From Micromonospora halophytica (GTDB lineage Bacteria; Actinomycetota; Actinomycetes; Mycobacteriales; Micromonosporaceae): DNA of 64,000 bases. Where the stretch lies: positions 62,001-126,000 of the forward strand of contig NZ_FMDN01000015.1 of NCBI RefSeq assembly GCF_900090245.1, given 5' to 3'. Position 1 is the stretch's first letter; each line of letters opens with the position of its first letter. Under the pieces are notes generated by a model. It saw nothing but the letters and a program-made list of their open reading frames with translations. It did not search any database and was not told the origin of the DNA. This document shows positions 44,035 to 52,392 of this stretch, one piece after another. Both the position numbers and the translations under genes were made by a program.

Positions 44035-45149
44035 GGTGCCTCCTTCGTGGCCGCCGAGGCGGCCCGGGTCGGTGCCGACCCCCGCATCGGCGGCACCTCG
44101 GTCCGGTCGGAACCGGTGTCCCGACCGGCCGGGACGAGCCGTCGGACGGCCGCGGCCACCCGCGTCATGTCCTCGGGCCCCCACCGGAAGTCGGTGTGCA
44201 GGTGGAGCATCCGGCGGGAGTACGCGACGAACCGCTCCGGTGCGTCCGCGTCGTCCATCGGCCAGAGCACCGCCGGGTAGATGCGGGCGGAGAGCAGTCC
44301 GCGTCGTACCGCCTCGCGTCGCTGCGCGGAGTCGAACAGCAGGATGACGCCGTACGGGTCCGCCGACACCGTCACGCCCGCGATCCCGGTCAGTCCCCGT
44401 GCCAGCACCTCGGTGTTCCTGAGCCGCTTCCGGCGCATGTCGTGCACGGGAAGCCGGTCCAGCAGGTACCGGGTGTGCGGGGACGCCGCGCACGGCCGCG
44501 ACCGGCCCAGCTCCTTCTCGCCGGCGGCGTAGCGGGCGAGATACCGCTCCTTCTCCGCCGCGCCACCCGCGTGGGCCAGGTACGCCGACTTCATCGCCAT
44601 CGCCGAGACGATCGTCGCGACGGCGGCGAGGTGCCGGTCGTCCTCGAGCGGCTGCGGCGGCAGGCCCCGTCCACGCGGCGACCAGAGGGCGCCACCGTCG
44701 GGCACCGGCAGGGTCTTGCGCAGGGCGGCGACGACGAAGTCCGGGCACAGGTCCGGCAGCCACGGCGCCAGCGGGTCGTGGGTGGCGTCCACGATCAGCC
44801 CCGCGCCCGGCCCGACCGGCAGCACCGGTGGCCGGCCGAAGAACGAGACGGCGAGCACCACCTCGCCCGGCCCGGGGTCGGGTCTCACCACCGGGCCGTG
44901 CGGCCCGGCCTCGTACCGGGACACCGGCACGACCGTCGACAGTGCCCGCACGACCGGCGGGCAGTAGTAGGCGGGCACATGGACCCGGTCCCACCCGTGA
45001 ACCTCGTGGCCGAACCGCAGCAGCGCGGCGAGTGCCTGTCGACCGTTGCCGTAGAGCCGCATCGGCCGGGGATCGTCCGTCCAGCCGGCACCGGCACCCG
45101 TCCACAGCGGAAACGACGATCCGACCTCCCAGCGGGTGCCGGGGGTCAC
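44028..45149 (-). CDS. DegT-related fold-type I PLP enzyme-like protein
   Basis: A 373-residue protein of the aminotransferase superfamily but atypical. RLYGNGRQALAALLRFG near residue 30 and VHVPAYYCPPVVRAL near 53 match the cofactor-phosphate region, LIVDATHDP near 128 holds the pyridine-binding Asp, and FVVAALRKTLPVPDGGALW near 145 holds the candidate Schiff-base lysine, earlier in the chain than in standard DegT enzymes. No glutamine-rich sugar-nucleotide loop is evident. The GTG at 45149 overlaps the sugar transferase stop (GTGA). A sugar aminotransferase is the simple guess; a non-transaminase PLP role is possible. The last 35 residues are Thr/Ala-rich and probably disordered. Confidence 0.7.
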   Translation of the reverse strand: MTPGTRWEVGSSFPLWTGAGAGWTDDPRPMRLYGNGRQALAALLRFGHEVHGWDRVHVPAYYCPPVVRALSTVVPVSRYEAGPHGPVVRPDPGPGEVVLAVSFFGRPPVLPVGPGAGLIVDATHDPLAPWLPDLCPDFVVAALRKTLPVPDGGALWSPRGRGLPPQPLEDDRHLAAVATIVSAMAMKSAYLAHAGGAAEKERYLARYAAGEKELGRSRPCAASPHTRYLLDRLPVHDMRRKRLRNTEVLARGLTGIAGVTVSADPYGVILLFDSAQRREAVRRGLLSARIYPAVLWPMDDADAPERFVAYSRRMLHLHTDFRWGPEDMTRVAAAVRRLVPAGRDTGSDRTEVPPMRGSAPTRAASAATKEAPC

Positions 45150-45775
45150 TCCACCCGCTCCAGCATGGGCACCAGCAGGCCGACGTCGTCGATCTCCTCC
45201 AGTGACTGTCCGCGGATCTCGCCGCGGCGGAACGGCTCGGCCAGGGTCCGCACCAGGATCGCCAGGTCCAGTGGGAGCGACCAGTTCTCCACGTACTCGA
45301 CGTCGAGGTCCAGCCGCTGGCCGAGGGTGAGCGAACGTCGGCCGCTCACCTGGGCCAGGCCGGTGATGCCGGGCCTGACCTCGTGTCGCCGCGCGTGTCG
45401 CGCGCTGTAGCGGGGCAGGTAGTCCATCACCAGCGGCCGGGGTCCGACCAGACTCATCCGGCCGGTGACCACCTGGAACAGCTCCGGCAGCTCGTCGAGG
45501 CTGGTCCGACGCAGGAAGCGGCCCACCCGGGTGGAGCGGATCTCGTCGGTGGTCCACAGCTGCTCGCCGGGGGCCGGCGGGCGCATGGTGCGGAACTTGC
45601 ACAGCAGGAACGGTTCGCCGTGCAGGCCGGGGCGGAGCTGGCGGAACAGCACGGGCCGTCCGGAGGTGAGCACGATGGCGAGGGCGATCACCGCCATCAG
45701 CGGGCTCAACAGCACCAGCAGGACACCCGCCACGGTGACGTCCATGAGCCGTTTGGTGATTCGGCGCCGGGCCAT
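45146..45775 (-). CDS. Bacterial sugar transferase (polyprenyl-phosphate phosphoglycosyl transferase, PglC/WcaJ catalytic type)
   Basis: A 209-residue monotopic phosphoglycosyl transferase that loads the first sugar-1-phosphate on undecaprenyl phosphate, starting the repeat unit. It has one N-terminal re-entrant hydrophobic segment (KRLMDVTVAGVLLVLLSPLMAVIAL), then KFRTM near 61, the catalytic-core stretch RRTSLDELPELFQVVTGRMSLVGPRPL near 89-115 and PGITGLAQVSGR near 138. It is the short PglC-like form without the extra N-terminal helices of WcaJ. The donor is not predictable. The ATG at 45775 is 1 nt after the stop of the FemAB-like gene. It is the only initiating transferase seen in the polysaccharide region. 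Confidence 0.93.
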   Translation of the reverse strand: MARRRITKRLMDVTVAGVLLVLLSPLMAVIALAIVLTSGRPVLFRQLRPGLHGEPFLLCKFRTMRPPAPGEQLWTTDEIRSTRVGRFLRRTSLDELPELFQVVTGRMSLVGPRPLVMDYLPRYSARHARRHEVRPGITGLAQVSGRRSLTLGQRLDLDVEYVENWSLPLDLAILVRTLAEPFRRGEIRGQSLEEIDDVGLLVPMLERVE

Positions 45776-45776
45776 G

Positions 45777-46817
45777 TCAGCCGGCCTCCCATCGGTACGC
45801 GGGAAAGAAACCCGAGGCGGCCAGGTCGGTGACGGGTCGCCCGAGGCGTTGCGCCCGACGGCGTACGAGTGCGTCGTAGCGCGCCTGGTCGAGTACGAGT
45901 GATCCGGTCCAGAAGGGCGTACGCACCCCGCCGAAGGAGGTCTTGAACCGGAAGAGGCTGTCGGCTGCGCGTACCCCGCCGCCGAGGTGGACCCGGGCAC
46001 AGCCGGCGTCCGCGGCCCACTCCAGCGTCGTCCAGAGCAGCAGGTTGTTCGCCCCGTCGCGGGCGGCGGCCGGTTCCGAGCCGGCGAGGTGGTAGTGCAT
46101 CCGCTCGCCGTGCCACATGAGCAGCGCGGCGGCGACCACCTCGCCCCCGGGCCCGTGCACCTGGCAGATCAGCAGCGACTTGCCGAGGCCCTGCAGGAGC
46201 AGCTGGTAGTACCGGTCGGGGAAGAGGTAGGCCGGTGAGCTGCCGACCCGGGCCATCGTCCGGGCGTACAACCGGCGGAACGGTGAGCCCGGGGCCAGGT
46301 CGTCCGCGCCGGCGGGGCGGACGGTGGCCTCCAGGCCGACGCGTCGCGCCTTCCGTACGGCGGTGCGCGACCTGCCGGCCATGCCGTCCCAGACGACCGC
46401 GGCGCCCTGGTCGACCGGGACCGTAACGGTGTCGGCCCGCCGGGTCGTCGTCACCGCGCCGATCGCCCGCACCGCCGCCACCGACCCGGGATCCAGCGGG
46501 GAGAAGCGCAGGAAGAGGCTGACCAGCCCGCTGTCCCGCCACCGGGCGACCGCCTCGGACCAGCAGCGGGCGAGTTCATCGGCCGGGCAACCCGGCTCGA
46601 CGTGCACCCCGGAGTAGCCGTACGGGGTCTGCGCGTCGTACCCGTCGTCGGAGATCGATCGTACGAGGTACGGCGCCATCATCCGGCCCGGCGCGTACGC
46701 GAGGTGCCAGGTGCCGCCGTCGGCCGCGGCGACGGCCGCGCCGTAGCCCGCGGTGAAGTAGACGTCCGGGTGGGACGAGGGGCCGTCGTCGCCGATGTCG
46801 AGGATCCGCACCGTCAT
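45777..46817 (-). CDS. FemAB-like GNAT acyltransferase
   Basis: A 346-residue protein with the twin-GNAT FemAB/BioF2-like plan. The first half has HPDVYFTAGYGAAVAAAD near residue 16 and YGYSGVHV near 65. The second, Acetyltransf_6-like half has RSRTAVRKARRVGLEATVRPA near 149, KSLLICQVHGPGGEVVAAALLMWHGERMHYHLAGSEP near 213 and GANNLLLWTTLEWAADAGCARVHLGGG near 255. FemX-type proteins use aminoacyl-tRNA to extend peptidoglycan, but members in exopolysaccharide loci (PEP-CTERM/XrtA-linked FemAB) are thought to acylate sugars. Context favours the latter. Tightly linked on both sides (4-bp overlap upstream, 1-bp gap downstream). Confidence 0.82.
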   Translation of the reverse strand: MTVRILDIGDDGPSSHPDVYFTAGYGAAVAAADGGTWHLAYAPGRMMAPYLVRSISDDGYDAQTPYGYSGVHVEPGCPADELARCWSEAVARWRDSGLVSLFLRFSPLDPGSVAAVRAIGAVTTTRRADTVTVPVDQGAAVVWDGMAGRSRTAVRKARRVGLEATVRPAGADDLAPGSPFRRLYARTMARVGSSPAYLFPDRYYQLLLQGLGKSLLICQVHGPGGEVVAAALLMWHGERMHYHLAGSEPAAARDGANNLLLWTTLEWAADAGCARVHLGGGVRAADSLFRFKTSFGGVRTPFWTGSLVLDQARYDALVRRRAQRLGRPVTDLAASGFFPAYRWEAG

Positions 46818-47944
46818 CGGCGGTCCAGGAACTGCTTGACGCGGCCGGTCAGCCGGTCGATCTGGTCCTCGGTCAGCGACGACCCGCTGGGCAGTGCCAA
46901 CCCGTGGGCGAAGAGTCGCTCGGCGGCTCCGGTGAGCAGGCCGCGGCTGCCGGCGAAGGCGGGTTGCAGGTGCATCGGTTTCCACACCGGCCGGGTCTCG
47001 ATGTCCGCCCCGCCCAGGTGCCGGGCCAGGTCCTGCGCCGTCCAGCCGGCCTGTACCGGATCGACCACGATCACGGAGAGCCAGCAGTTGGCGCCGGCGT
47101 CGCCCTCGGCGAGCAGCCGTACGCCCGGTGCCGCGGCGAACAGCTTGGCGTACCGTTCCCGCAGCCGGCGCCGGCGTGCGATCATGCCGTCCAGCCGGCG
47201 CAGCTGGGCGCGCCCGAGGGCGGCCAGCAGGTTGCTCAGCCGGTAGTTGTAGCCCGTCTCGCTGTGCTCGTAGTGCACCGCCGGCTGCCGTGCCTGGGTC
47301 GAGAGGTACCGGCAGCGCCGGATCAGGTCCACGTCGTCGGAGACCAGCATGCCGCCGCCCGACGTGGTGATGATCTTGTTGCCGTTGAACGACAGGGCGG
47401 CGGCGCGGCCGAACGATCCGGCCGGCCGGCCGTGGTGACTCGCCCCCAGCGCCTCTGCGGCGTCCGCGACGACCGGCACGCCGGCGGCCGCGCAGAGCGG
47501 CAGCAGCGAGGTGTAGTCGGCGCAGCAGCCGAACATGTCGACCGGCACCACGGCGGCGATCCGGCGGCGCTGCGCCCGCATGCTGTCGAGCAGGTCGCCG
47601 ACGAGTGCCACGTCGATGTTGCCGGTCTCGGGGTCACAGTCCACGAAGACCGGTTCCGCGCCGGTGTAGCGCACGGCGTTGGCGGTGGCGACGAAGGTCA
47701 GGCTGGGCACCACGACCACGGTGCCCGGGCCGGCACCCGTGCTCAGCAGTGCCAGGTGCAGCGCTGCCGTACCCGAACTGACCGCCACGGCGGCCCGCGT
47801 GCCGGTACGTTCGGCCACCTCCCGCTCGAATTCGTCGAGTTCGGGGCCGGCCGGCGCGGCCCAGCCGGAGCGGAGCGCCCGCGTCAGGTACGACTCCTCC
47901 AGCGGTCCGACGTCCGGTGCGGACAGGTGGATGCGTGTGCTCAC
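46814..47944 (-). CDS. DegT/DnrJ/EryC1/StrS aminotransferase
   Basis: A 376-residue PLP-dependent sugar aminotransferase. It has IHLSAPDVGPLEESYLTRALRSGWAAP at the start, VAVSSGTAALHLALL near 52 for cofactor phosphate, VVADAAEALGASHHG near 152 with the pyridine-binding Asp, SFNGNKIITTSGGGML near 176 with the Schiff-base Lys, and the YNYRLSNLLAALGRAQL loop near 222. Such enzymes aminate 3- or 4-keto sugar nucleotides. The GTG at 47944 matches the family start. A GTG at 48028 has a better ribosome site (AGGA, 7 nt) and lies 27 bp after a TATAAC box, which would add a 28-residue Pro-rich extension. First gene of a five-gene minus-strand operon. Confidence 0.92.
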   Translation of the reverse strand: MSTRIHLSAPDVGPLEESYLTRALRSGWAAPAGPELDEFEREVAERTGTRAAVAVSSGTAALHLALLSTGAGPGTVVVVPSLTFVATANAVRYTGAEPVFVDCDPETGNIDVALVGDLLDSMRAQRRRIAAVVPVDMFGCCADYTSLLPLCAAAGVPVVADAAEALGASHHGRPAGSFGRAAALSFNGNKIITTSGGGMLVSDDVDLIRRCRYLSTQARQPAVHYEHSETGYNYRLSNLLAALGRAQLRRLDGMIARRRRLRERYAKLFAAAPGVRLLAEGDAGANCWLSVIVVDPVQAGWTAQDLARHLGGADIETRPVWKPMHLQPAFAGSRGLLTGAAERLFAHGLALPSGSSLTEDQIDRLTGRVKQFLDRR

Positions 47945-48054
47945 CGCAGGCGCTTCGCCGACGGTCGGCGGCGGTCGGGTCGGTGGTCGCCGGCCCGGAC
48001 TGCTCGGCGTACCCGGTCGGGGACCCACAGTGACGTCCTAGAATTCACTCCTGG

Positions 48055-48060
48055 GTTATA
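48055..48060 (-). promoter_or_regulatory. -10-like TATAAC box before the aminotransferase operon
   Basis: TATAAC on the minus strand is followed about 20 nt later by AGGACG and a GTG at 48028. No clear -35 box is visible. It would transcribe the operon running from the DegT-type aminotransferase to the GNAT gene. Confidence 0.45.
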
Positions 48061-48131
48061 TCAGGACAACGGGCCATAAACCTCCATTTCGGAACTCCCG
48101 GGGCGACCGGGCGCGGCGGGCCGCCGGCCGG

Positions 48132-48563
48132 TCAGGGCCAGTCGTCACCGGCGGCCAGTCGGCGGGTGAGCAGTTCGCGCAGCGGGACGGACTCACCGTC
48201 GCGCCCGCCTTCCCCCACGATCAACGGCGCCGGCTGCGGCCGGGGGGTGGCGCCGAACAGTCGCGCCCGGAGGCCGGATGGGACGCTCAACAGGTAGAAG
48301 TTGCCGTGCGCGTCGACGGCACGGCTCCGGGCCCGGTCGACGTACCAGCCGGTGAGCCGGCTGCGGTACCGTCCGCCGCCGTCGTACGGCTGGACCGAGA
48401 GCCGCCGGCGGCGCAGGCCGCGCTGGTTCGCCTCGGCCGCGAACCAGGCCACCAGTCGGGCGGCTTCCGCCGCCTCGTCGGCCCGGCGCTGCTCGTGCGC
48501 CGCCGCGTGTGCCCGTACCGCCCGCTCCCGTTGCTCGCGCCAGGCGTGTGCGCCATCGTCCAT
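48132..48563 (-). CDS. Hypothetical protein, helical and basic N-terminal half
   Basis: A 143-residue protein I cannot assign. Residues 5-50 are predicted helical and rich in Ala, Arg and Glu (AHEQRRADEAAEAARLVAWFAAEANQRG). A beta-like segment follows with YRSRLTGWYVDRARSRAVDAHGNFYLLSVPSG near 65-95, a pattern of actinobacterial conserved hypothetical proteins. It has no signal peptide or membrane span. The ATG at 48563 is 8 nt after a TACCGT box. It is divergent from the LCP gene across 86 bp, with promoters facing away from each other. No function can be offered. Confidence 0.7.
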   Translation of the reverse strand: MDDGAHAWREQRERAVRAHAAAHEQRRADEAAEAARLVAWFAAEANQRGLRRRRLSVQPYDGGGRYRSRLTGWYVDRARSRAVDAHGNFYLLSVPSGLRARLFGATPRPQPAPLIVGEGGRDGESVPLRELLTRRLAAGDDWP

Positions 48564-48571
48564 GGACCAGG

Positions 48572-48577
48572 ACGGTA
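48572..48577 (-). promoter_or_regulatory. -10-like box before the hypothetical gene at 48563
   Basis: TACCGT ends 8 nt before the ATG at 48563. This is slightly long for a leaderless start but similar to the LCP promoter on the other strand. Confidence 0.35.
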
Positions 48578-48635
48578 CGCGACCGGCCGACAGTGAACTC
48601 CGGCCTGTTCAGCCGCTTTATGGCGCTCTGTGTCG

Positions 48636-48641
48636 TAATCT
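48636..48641 (+). promoter_or_regulatory. -10 box of the LCP gene promoter
   Basis: TAATCT ends 8 nt before the ATG at 48650, and no ribosome site is present. This favours that ATG over an in-frame ATG at 48620 upstream of the box. Confidence 0.45.
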
Positions 48642-48649
48642 CCATTTCC

Positions 48650-49741
48650 ATGGTGGAACAGGCTCATCTGGACGAGGCGTCCCCGGCCCGACGGCCGTGG
48701 GACCCGAACGGCCATCGGACCGACCCGGGCGGACACCGCCGGCGGTGGTGGCCCCGGCGCCGATGGGCGCAGGTGGCCGTCGTGCTCACGATCCTGGCGG
48801 CCCTGCTGACCGGCGGCGCCGGCCTCGCCGGCTGGCTGTACGTGCGGTCGCTGGAGAACGGGGTCGACCGGGTCGACGCGTTCCAGGGCCTGCAGGAGGA
48901 GCAGCGGCCGGTGCGGGCGGCGGACTCGGCGCTCAACTTCCTGGTGCTCGGCAAGGACCTGTCCGCGCCGGGTGACAGCGTCTCGCGTACCGACACGATC
49001 ATGCTGGTCCATGTGCCGCACAGCCGGGACCGGGCCCAGCTGATCTCGATTCCCCGGGACACCTGGACCACGATCCCGCGGTCCTCGCCGGAGGACGGCG
49101 GCCGACCGGCGAAGGCGAAGATCAACGCGGCGTACGCCTGGGGCGGGACACCGCTGCTGGTCCGCACGATCGAGCAGTTCACCGGGGTACGCGTCGACCA
49201 CGTCGTCGTGGTCGACTTCGCGGGCTTCGGCAAGGTGATCGACGTCCTTGGCGGCGTGGACGTCGTCGTCGACAAACCGTTCAGGCCACAGTTCGTCCGT
49301 GGCCCGGTCCTGCAACCGGGTGTGCACCACATGGACAGCGCCCTGGCGCTGGACTACGCCCGGCAGCGCAAGCAGTTCGCCGACGGCGATTTCAGCCGGA
49401 TGCGGCACCAGCAGGCGATCGTCGCCGCGGTGATGCGGGAGGCCGGCCGCAAGGGCGTGCTGACCAATCCCGGCCAGCTCGACGACTTCCTGCGGGCCAC
49501 CGCCGGCGCGGTGCAGGTGGACCAGGGCATGTCGGTGTTCGACACCGTGTGGGGCCTGCGCCAGATCCGGCCCGACGACATCACCATGCTGACGAGCCCC
49601 ACCACCGGGGTGGGCACGGTCGGCGACCAGAGCGTGATCTTCCCCGACCTGCCCGCCTCGGCGAAGCTCTTCGCGGCGGTGCGGAACGACAAGATGGACG
49701 ACTGGCTGCGCGAGAATCCGGCCGCGGTCAACGGGAACTGA
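48650..49741 (+). CDS. LCP (LytR-CpsA-Psr) family glycopolymer-peptidoglycan ligase
   Basis: A 363-residue membrane-anchored protein. A basic cytoplasmic N-terminus of about 40 residues precedes one span (VAVVLTILAALLTGGAGLAGWLYV), followed by the extracytoplasmic LCP domain: LNFLVLGKDL near 98, VSRTDTIMLVHVPHSRDRAQLISIPRDTW near 113-141, KINAAYAWGG near 157, LGGVDVVVDKPF near 201 and YARQRKQFADGDFSRMRHQQ near 240. These carry the Arg and Asp residues that bind the polyprenyl pyrophosphate. LCP proteins move glycopolymers from undecaprenyl carriers to peptidoglycan. Both the teichoic-like polymer and the Wzy-type polysaccharide of this window are candidate substrates. Confidence 0.92.
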   Translation: MVEQAHLDEASPARRPWDPNGHRTDPGGHRRRWWPRRRWAQVAVVLTILAALLTGGAGLAGWLYVRSLENGVDRVDAFQGLQEEQRPVRAADSALNFLVLGKDLSAPGDSVSRTDTIMLVHVPHSRDRAQLISIPRDTWTTIPRSSPEDGGRPAKAKINAAYAWGGTPLLVRTIEQFTGVRVDHVVVVDFAGFGKVIDVLGGVDVVVDKPFRPQFVRGPVLQPGVHHMDSALALDYARQRKQFADGDFSRMRHQQAIVAAVMREAGRKGVLTNPGQLDDFLRATAGAVQVDQGMSVFDTVWGLRQIRPDDITMLTSPTTGVGTVGDQSVIFPDLPASAKLFAAVRNDKMDDWLRENPAAVNGN

Positions 49742-49744
49742 GCC

Positions 49745-49775
49745 GGCGGCCCGGGACCCGGAGTCCCGGGCCGCC
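49745..49775. terminator. Bidirectional terminator hairpin between LCP and tex
   Basis: A perfect 13-bp stem (GGCGGCCCGGGAC and its complement) with a CCGGA loop lies between the convergent stop codons. Confidence 0.8.
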
Positions 49776-49780
49776 TACCG

Positions 49781-52186
49781 TCACGCCAGACCGGCCCGGC
49801 GTAGCGCGTCGGCCATCGCGCTGTTGGCGGCGGCGGCACCGCCCCCGCCACGCCCCTGCCGCTGCTGCGGGCCGCCGCGGGAGCCCGCCCGGTCCCCGCG
49901 CCCGCCGCCCTGCCCGTCCCGCGGACCGCCGCCCTGGCCACCGCGAGCAGCACGCTCCCGCCGGCCGCCGTCGCTCGCCGGCCGCCCGCCACCGGCCGGC
50001 GCCTCGTCGTCCAGCCGCAGGGTCAGCGAGATCCGCTTGCGCGGTACGTCCACGTCGAGCACCCGGACCTTGACCACGTCGCCGGACTTGACCACGTCGC
50101 GCGGGTCCTTGACGAAGGTGTGCGACATCGCCGAGACGTGGACCAGGCCGTCCTGGTGCACGCCCACGTCGACGAACGCGCCGAAGGCGGCCACGTTGGT
50201 GACCACGCCCTCCAGCACCATGCCCGGGGTCAGGTCGCTGATCTTCTCCACGCCCTCGACGAAGGTGGCGGTCCGGAACTCCGGCCGGGGGTCGCGGCCC
50301 GGCTTCTCCAACTCGGCGAGGATGTCGGTGACGGTGGGCAGGCCGAACGTGTCGTCGACGAAGTCGGTGGCCCGCAGCCCACGCAGGATCGCCGACTTCC
50401 CGATCAGGGAGCGCAGGTCCTGCCCGGTGGTGGTGAGGATCCGCCGCACCACCGGGTACGCCTCGGGGTGCACGCTGGAGGAGTCGAGCGGGTCGTCGCC
50501 GCCGGGGATGCGCAGGAAGCCGGCGCACTGCTCGAAGGCCTTCGGGCCGAGCCGCGCCACCTTCCTCAGCTCCGCCCGGGTACGGAACGGCCCGTTGGCG
50601 TCCCGGTGCAGGACGATGTTCTCCGCGAGCCCCGCGCCGATGCCGGAGACCCGGGTGAGCAGCGGCGCGGAGGCGGTGTTGACGTCCACGCCGACGGCGT
50701 TGACGCAGTCCTCGACGACCGCGTCGAGCGAGCGGGAGAGCTTCACCTCGGACAGGTCGTGCTGGTACTGCCCGACGCCGATCGAGCGGGGGTCGATCTT
50801 GACCAGTTCGGCGAGCGGGTCCTGCAGGCGGCGGGCGATGGAGACCGCCCCACGCAGCGACACGTCCAGCCCGGGCAGCTCCTGCGAGGCGTACGCGGAG
50901 GCGGAGTAGACCGACGCGCCGGCCTCGGAGACCACCACCTTGGTCAGCTTTAGCTCCGGGTGCCGCTTGATCAGGTCACCGGCGAGCTTGTCGGTCTCCC
51001 GGCTGGCCGTGCCGTTGCCGATCGCGACCAGCTCGACGCCGTGCGCCCCGGCCAGCCTCGCCAGGGTGTCGATCGAGGCGTCCCACTGCCGGCGCGGCTC
51101 GTGCGGGTAGATCGTGTCGGTGGCCACCACCTTGCCGGTCGCGTCGACCACCGCCACCTTGACGCCGGTGCGCAGCCCCGGGTCCAGCCCCATCGTCGGC
51201 CGGGCCCCGGCGGGCGCGGCGAGCAGCAGGTCGCGCAGATTGGTGGCGAAGACCCGCACGGCCTCCTCCTCGGCCGCCTGCCACAGCCGCATCCGCAGGT
51301 CCGCGCCGAGGTGGATGAGGATGCGGGTACGCCAGGCCCAGCGCACCGTGTCGGTCAGCCACCGGTCCGCCGGGCGGCCGGCGTCGCGGACACCGAACCG
51401 GCCGGCGATCGCCGCCTCGTACCGGGTCGGGCCGGTGACCGGGGCGTCGGAGTCGCCGTCGGACTCCGGGTCCATGGTCAGGTCGAGCACGCCCTCCTTC
51501 TCGCCCCGGAACATCGCCAGGATCCGGTGCGAGGGCAGCCGGGTGTACGGCTCGGCGAAGTCGAAGTAGTCGGCGAACTTCGCGCCGGTGGTCTCCTGGC
51601 CGTCGCGTACCCGGGAGACCAGCCGGCCCCGCGACCACATCTGCTCGCGCAGGGTGCCGATCAGGTCGGCGTCCTCGGCGAAGCGCTCGATGAGGACGGC
51701 CCGCGCCCCCTCCAGCGCGGCGGTGGCGTCCGCGACCCCCTTGTCGGCGTCGACGAAGCCGGCGGCGGTCGCCTTCGGGTCCTGCGTCGGGTCGGCCAGC
51801 AGCGTGTCGGCCAGCGGCTCCAGCCCGGCCTCGCGGGCGATCTGCGCCCGGGTCCGCCGCTTCGGCTTGTACGGCAGGTAGATGTCCTCCAGCCGGGACT
51901 TCGAGTCGGCGGCCATGATCTGCGCTTCCAGGGCCTCGTCGAGCTTGCCCTGGCCGCGGATGGACTCCAGCACGGCGGCCCGCCGCTCGTCCAGCTCCCG
52001 CAGGTAGCGCAGCCGCTCCTCCAGGGTGCGCAGCTGCGCGTCGTCGAGCAGGCCGGTGGCCTCCTTGCGGTAACGCGCGATGAACGGCACGGTGGCGCCG
52101 CCGTCGAGCAGTTCCACGGCCGCCCGCACCTGACGTTCGGCGACGCCGAGCTCGTCGGCGATCCGCTGATGAACAGACTGGGTCAC
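49781..52186 (-). CDS. tex: Tex family RNA-binding transcription accessory protein with RGG-rich tail
   Basis: An 801-residue protein of the Tex/Spt6 family. In order: the Tex_N helical region (VPFIARYRKEATGLLDDAQLRTLEERLRY from about 35), a YqgF/RuvC-like domain (GLDPGLRTGVKVAVVD near 335), the helix-hairpin-helix pair (VSGIGAGLAENIVLHRDANGPF near 510) and the S1 RNA-binding domain (LTPGMVLEGVVTNVAAFGAFVDVGVHQDGLVHVSAM near 645). A Gly/Arg-rich tail of about 70 residues with RGG-like units follows, longer than in most Tex proteins. Tex acts in transcription and RNA metabolism. The GTG at 52186 gives the family N-terminus; the upstream GTG at 52285 would add 33 odd residues. Confidence 0.95.
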   Translation of the reverse strand: MTQSVHQRIADELGVAERQVRAAVELLDGGATVPFIARYRKEATGLLDDAQLRTLEERLRYLRELDERRAAVLESIRGQGKLDEALEAQIMAADSKSRLEDIYLPYKPKRRTRAQIAREAGLEPLADTLLADPTQDPKATAAGFVDADKGVADATAALEGARAVLIERFAEDADLIGTLREQMWSRGRLVSRVRDGQETTGAKFADYFDFAEPYTRLPSHRILAMFRGEKEGVLDLTMDPESDGDSDAPVTGPTRYEAAIAGRFGVRDAGRPADRWLTDTVRWAWRTRILIHLGADLRMRLWQAAEEEAVRVFATNLRDLLLAAPAGARPTMGLDPGLRTGVKVAVVDATGKVVATDTIYPHEPRRQWDASIDTLARLAGAHGVELVAIGNGTASRETDKLAGDLIKRHPELKLTKVVVSEAGASVYSASAYASQELPGLDVSLRGAVSIARRLQDPLAELVKIDPRSIGVGQYQHDLSEVKLSRSLDAVVEDCVNAVGVDVNTASAPLLTRVSGIGAGLAENIVLHRDANGPFRTRAELRKVARLGPKAFEQCAGFLRIPGGDDPLDSSSVHPEAYPVVRRILTTTGQDLRSLIGKSAILRGLRATDFVDDTFGLPTVTDILAELEKPGRDPRPEFRTATFVEGVEKISDLTPGMVLEGVVTNVAAFGAFVDVGVHQDGLVHVSAMSHTFVKDPRDVVKSGDVVKVRVLDVDVPRKRISLTLRLDDEAPAGGGRPASDGGRRERAARGGQGGGPRDGQGGGRGDRAGSRGGPQQRQGRGGGGAAAANSAMADALRRAGLA

Positions 52187-52379
52187 GATCTTGATCCGCC
52201 TTCGCTGTGGGTTCCGTGCTGCATTCTGCCGTCCGCCCCCGACGTCGCCCACCACCCCCGCCGCTCCGCGCGGCGGGTCCGGCACCGCGCTGCGCGCCGT
52301 GCCGGACCGGGCACCGCAGGTCCGGTGCGCGAACCCGGCGGGCGGGACGGACCCGTCGCTGGCCGGGGGCCCGCTGCGC

Positions 52380-52385
52380 TAGCGT
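52380..52385 (+). promoter_or_regulatory. -10 box of the leaderless dgt promoter
   Basis: TAGCGT ends 7 nt before the ATG at 52393, which excludes the in-frame GTG at 52384 that overlaps the box. Confidence 0.5.
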
Positions 52386-52392
52386 GGCGATC

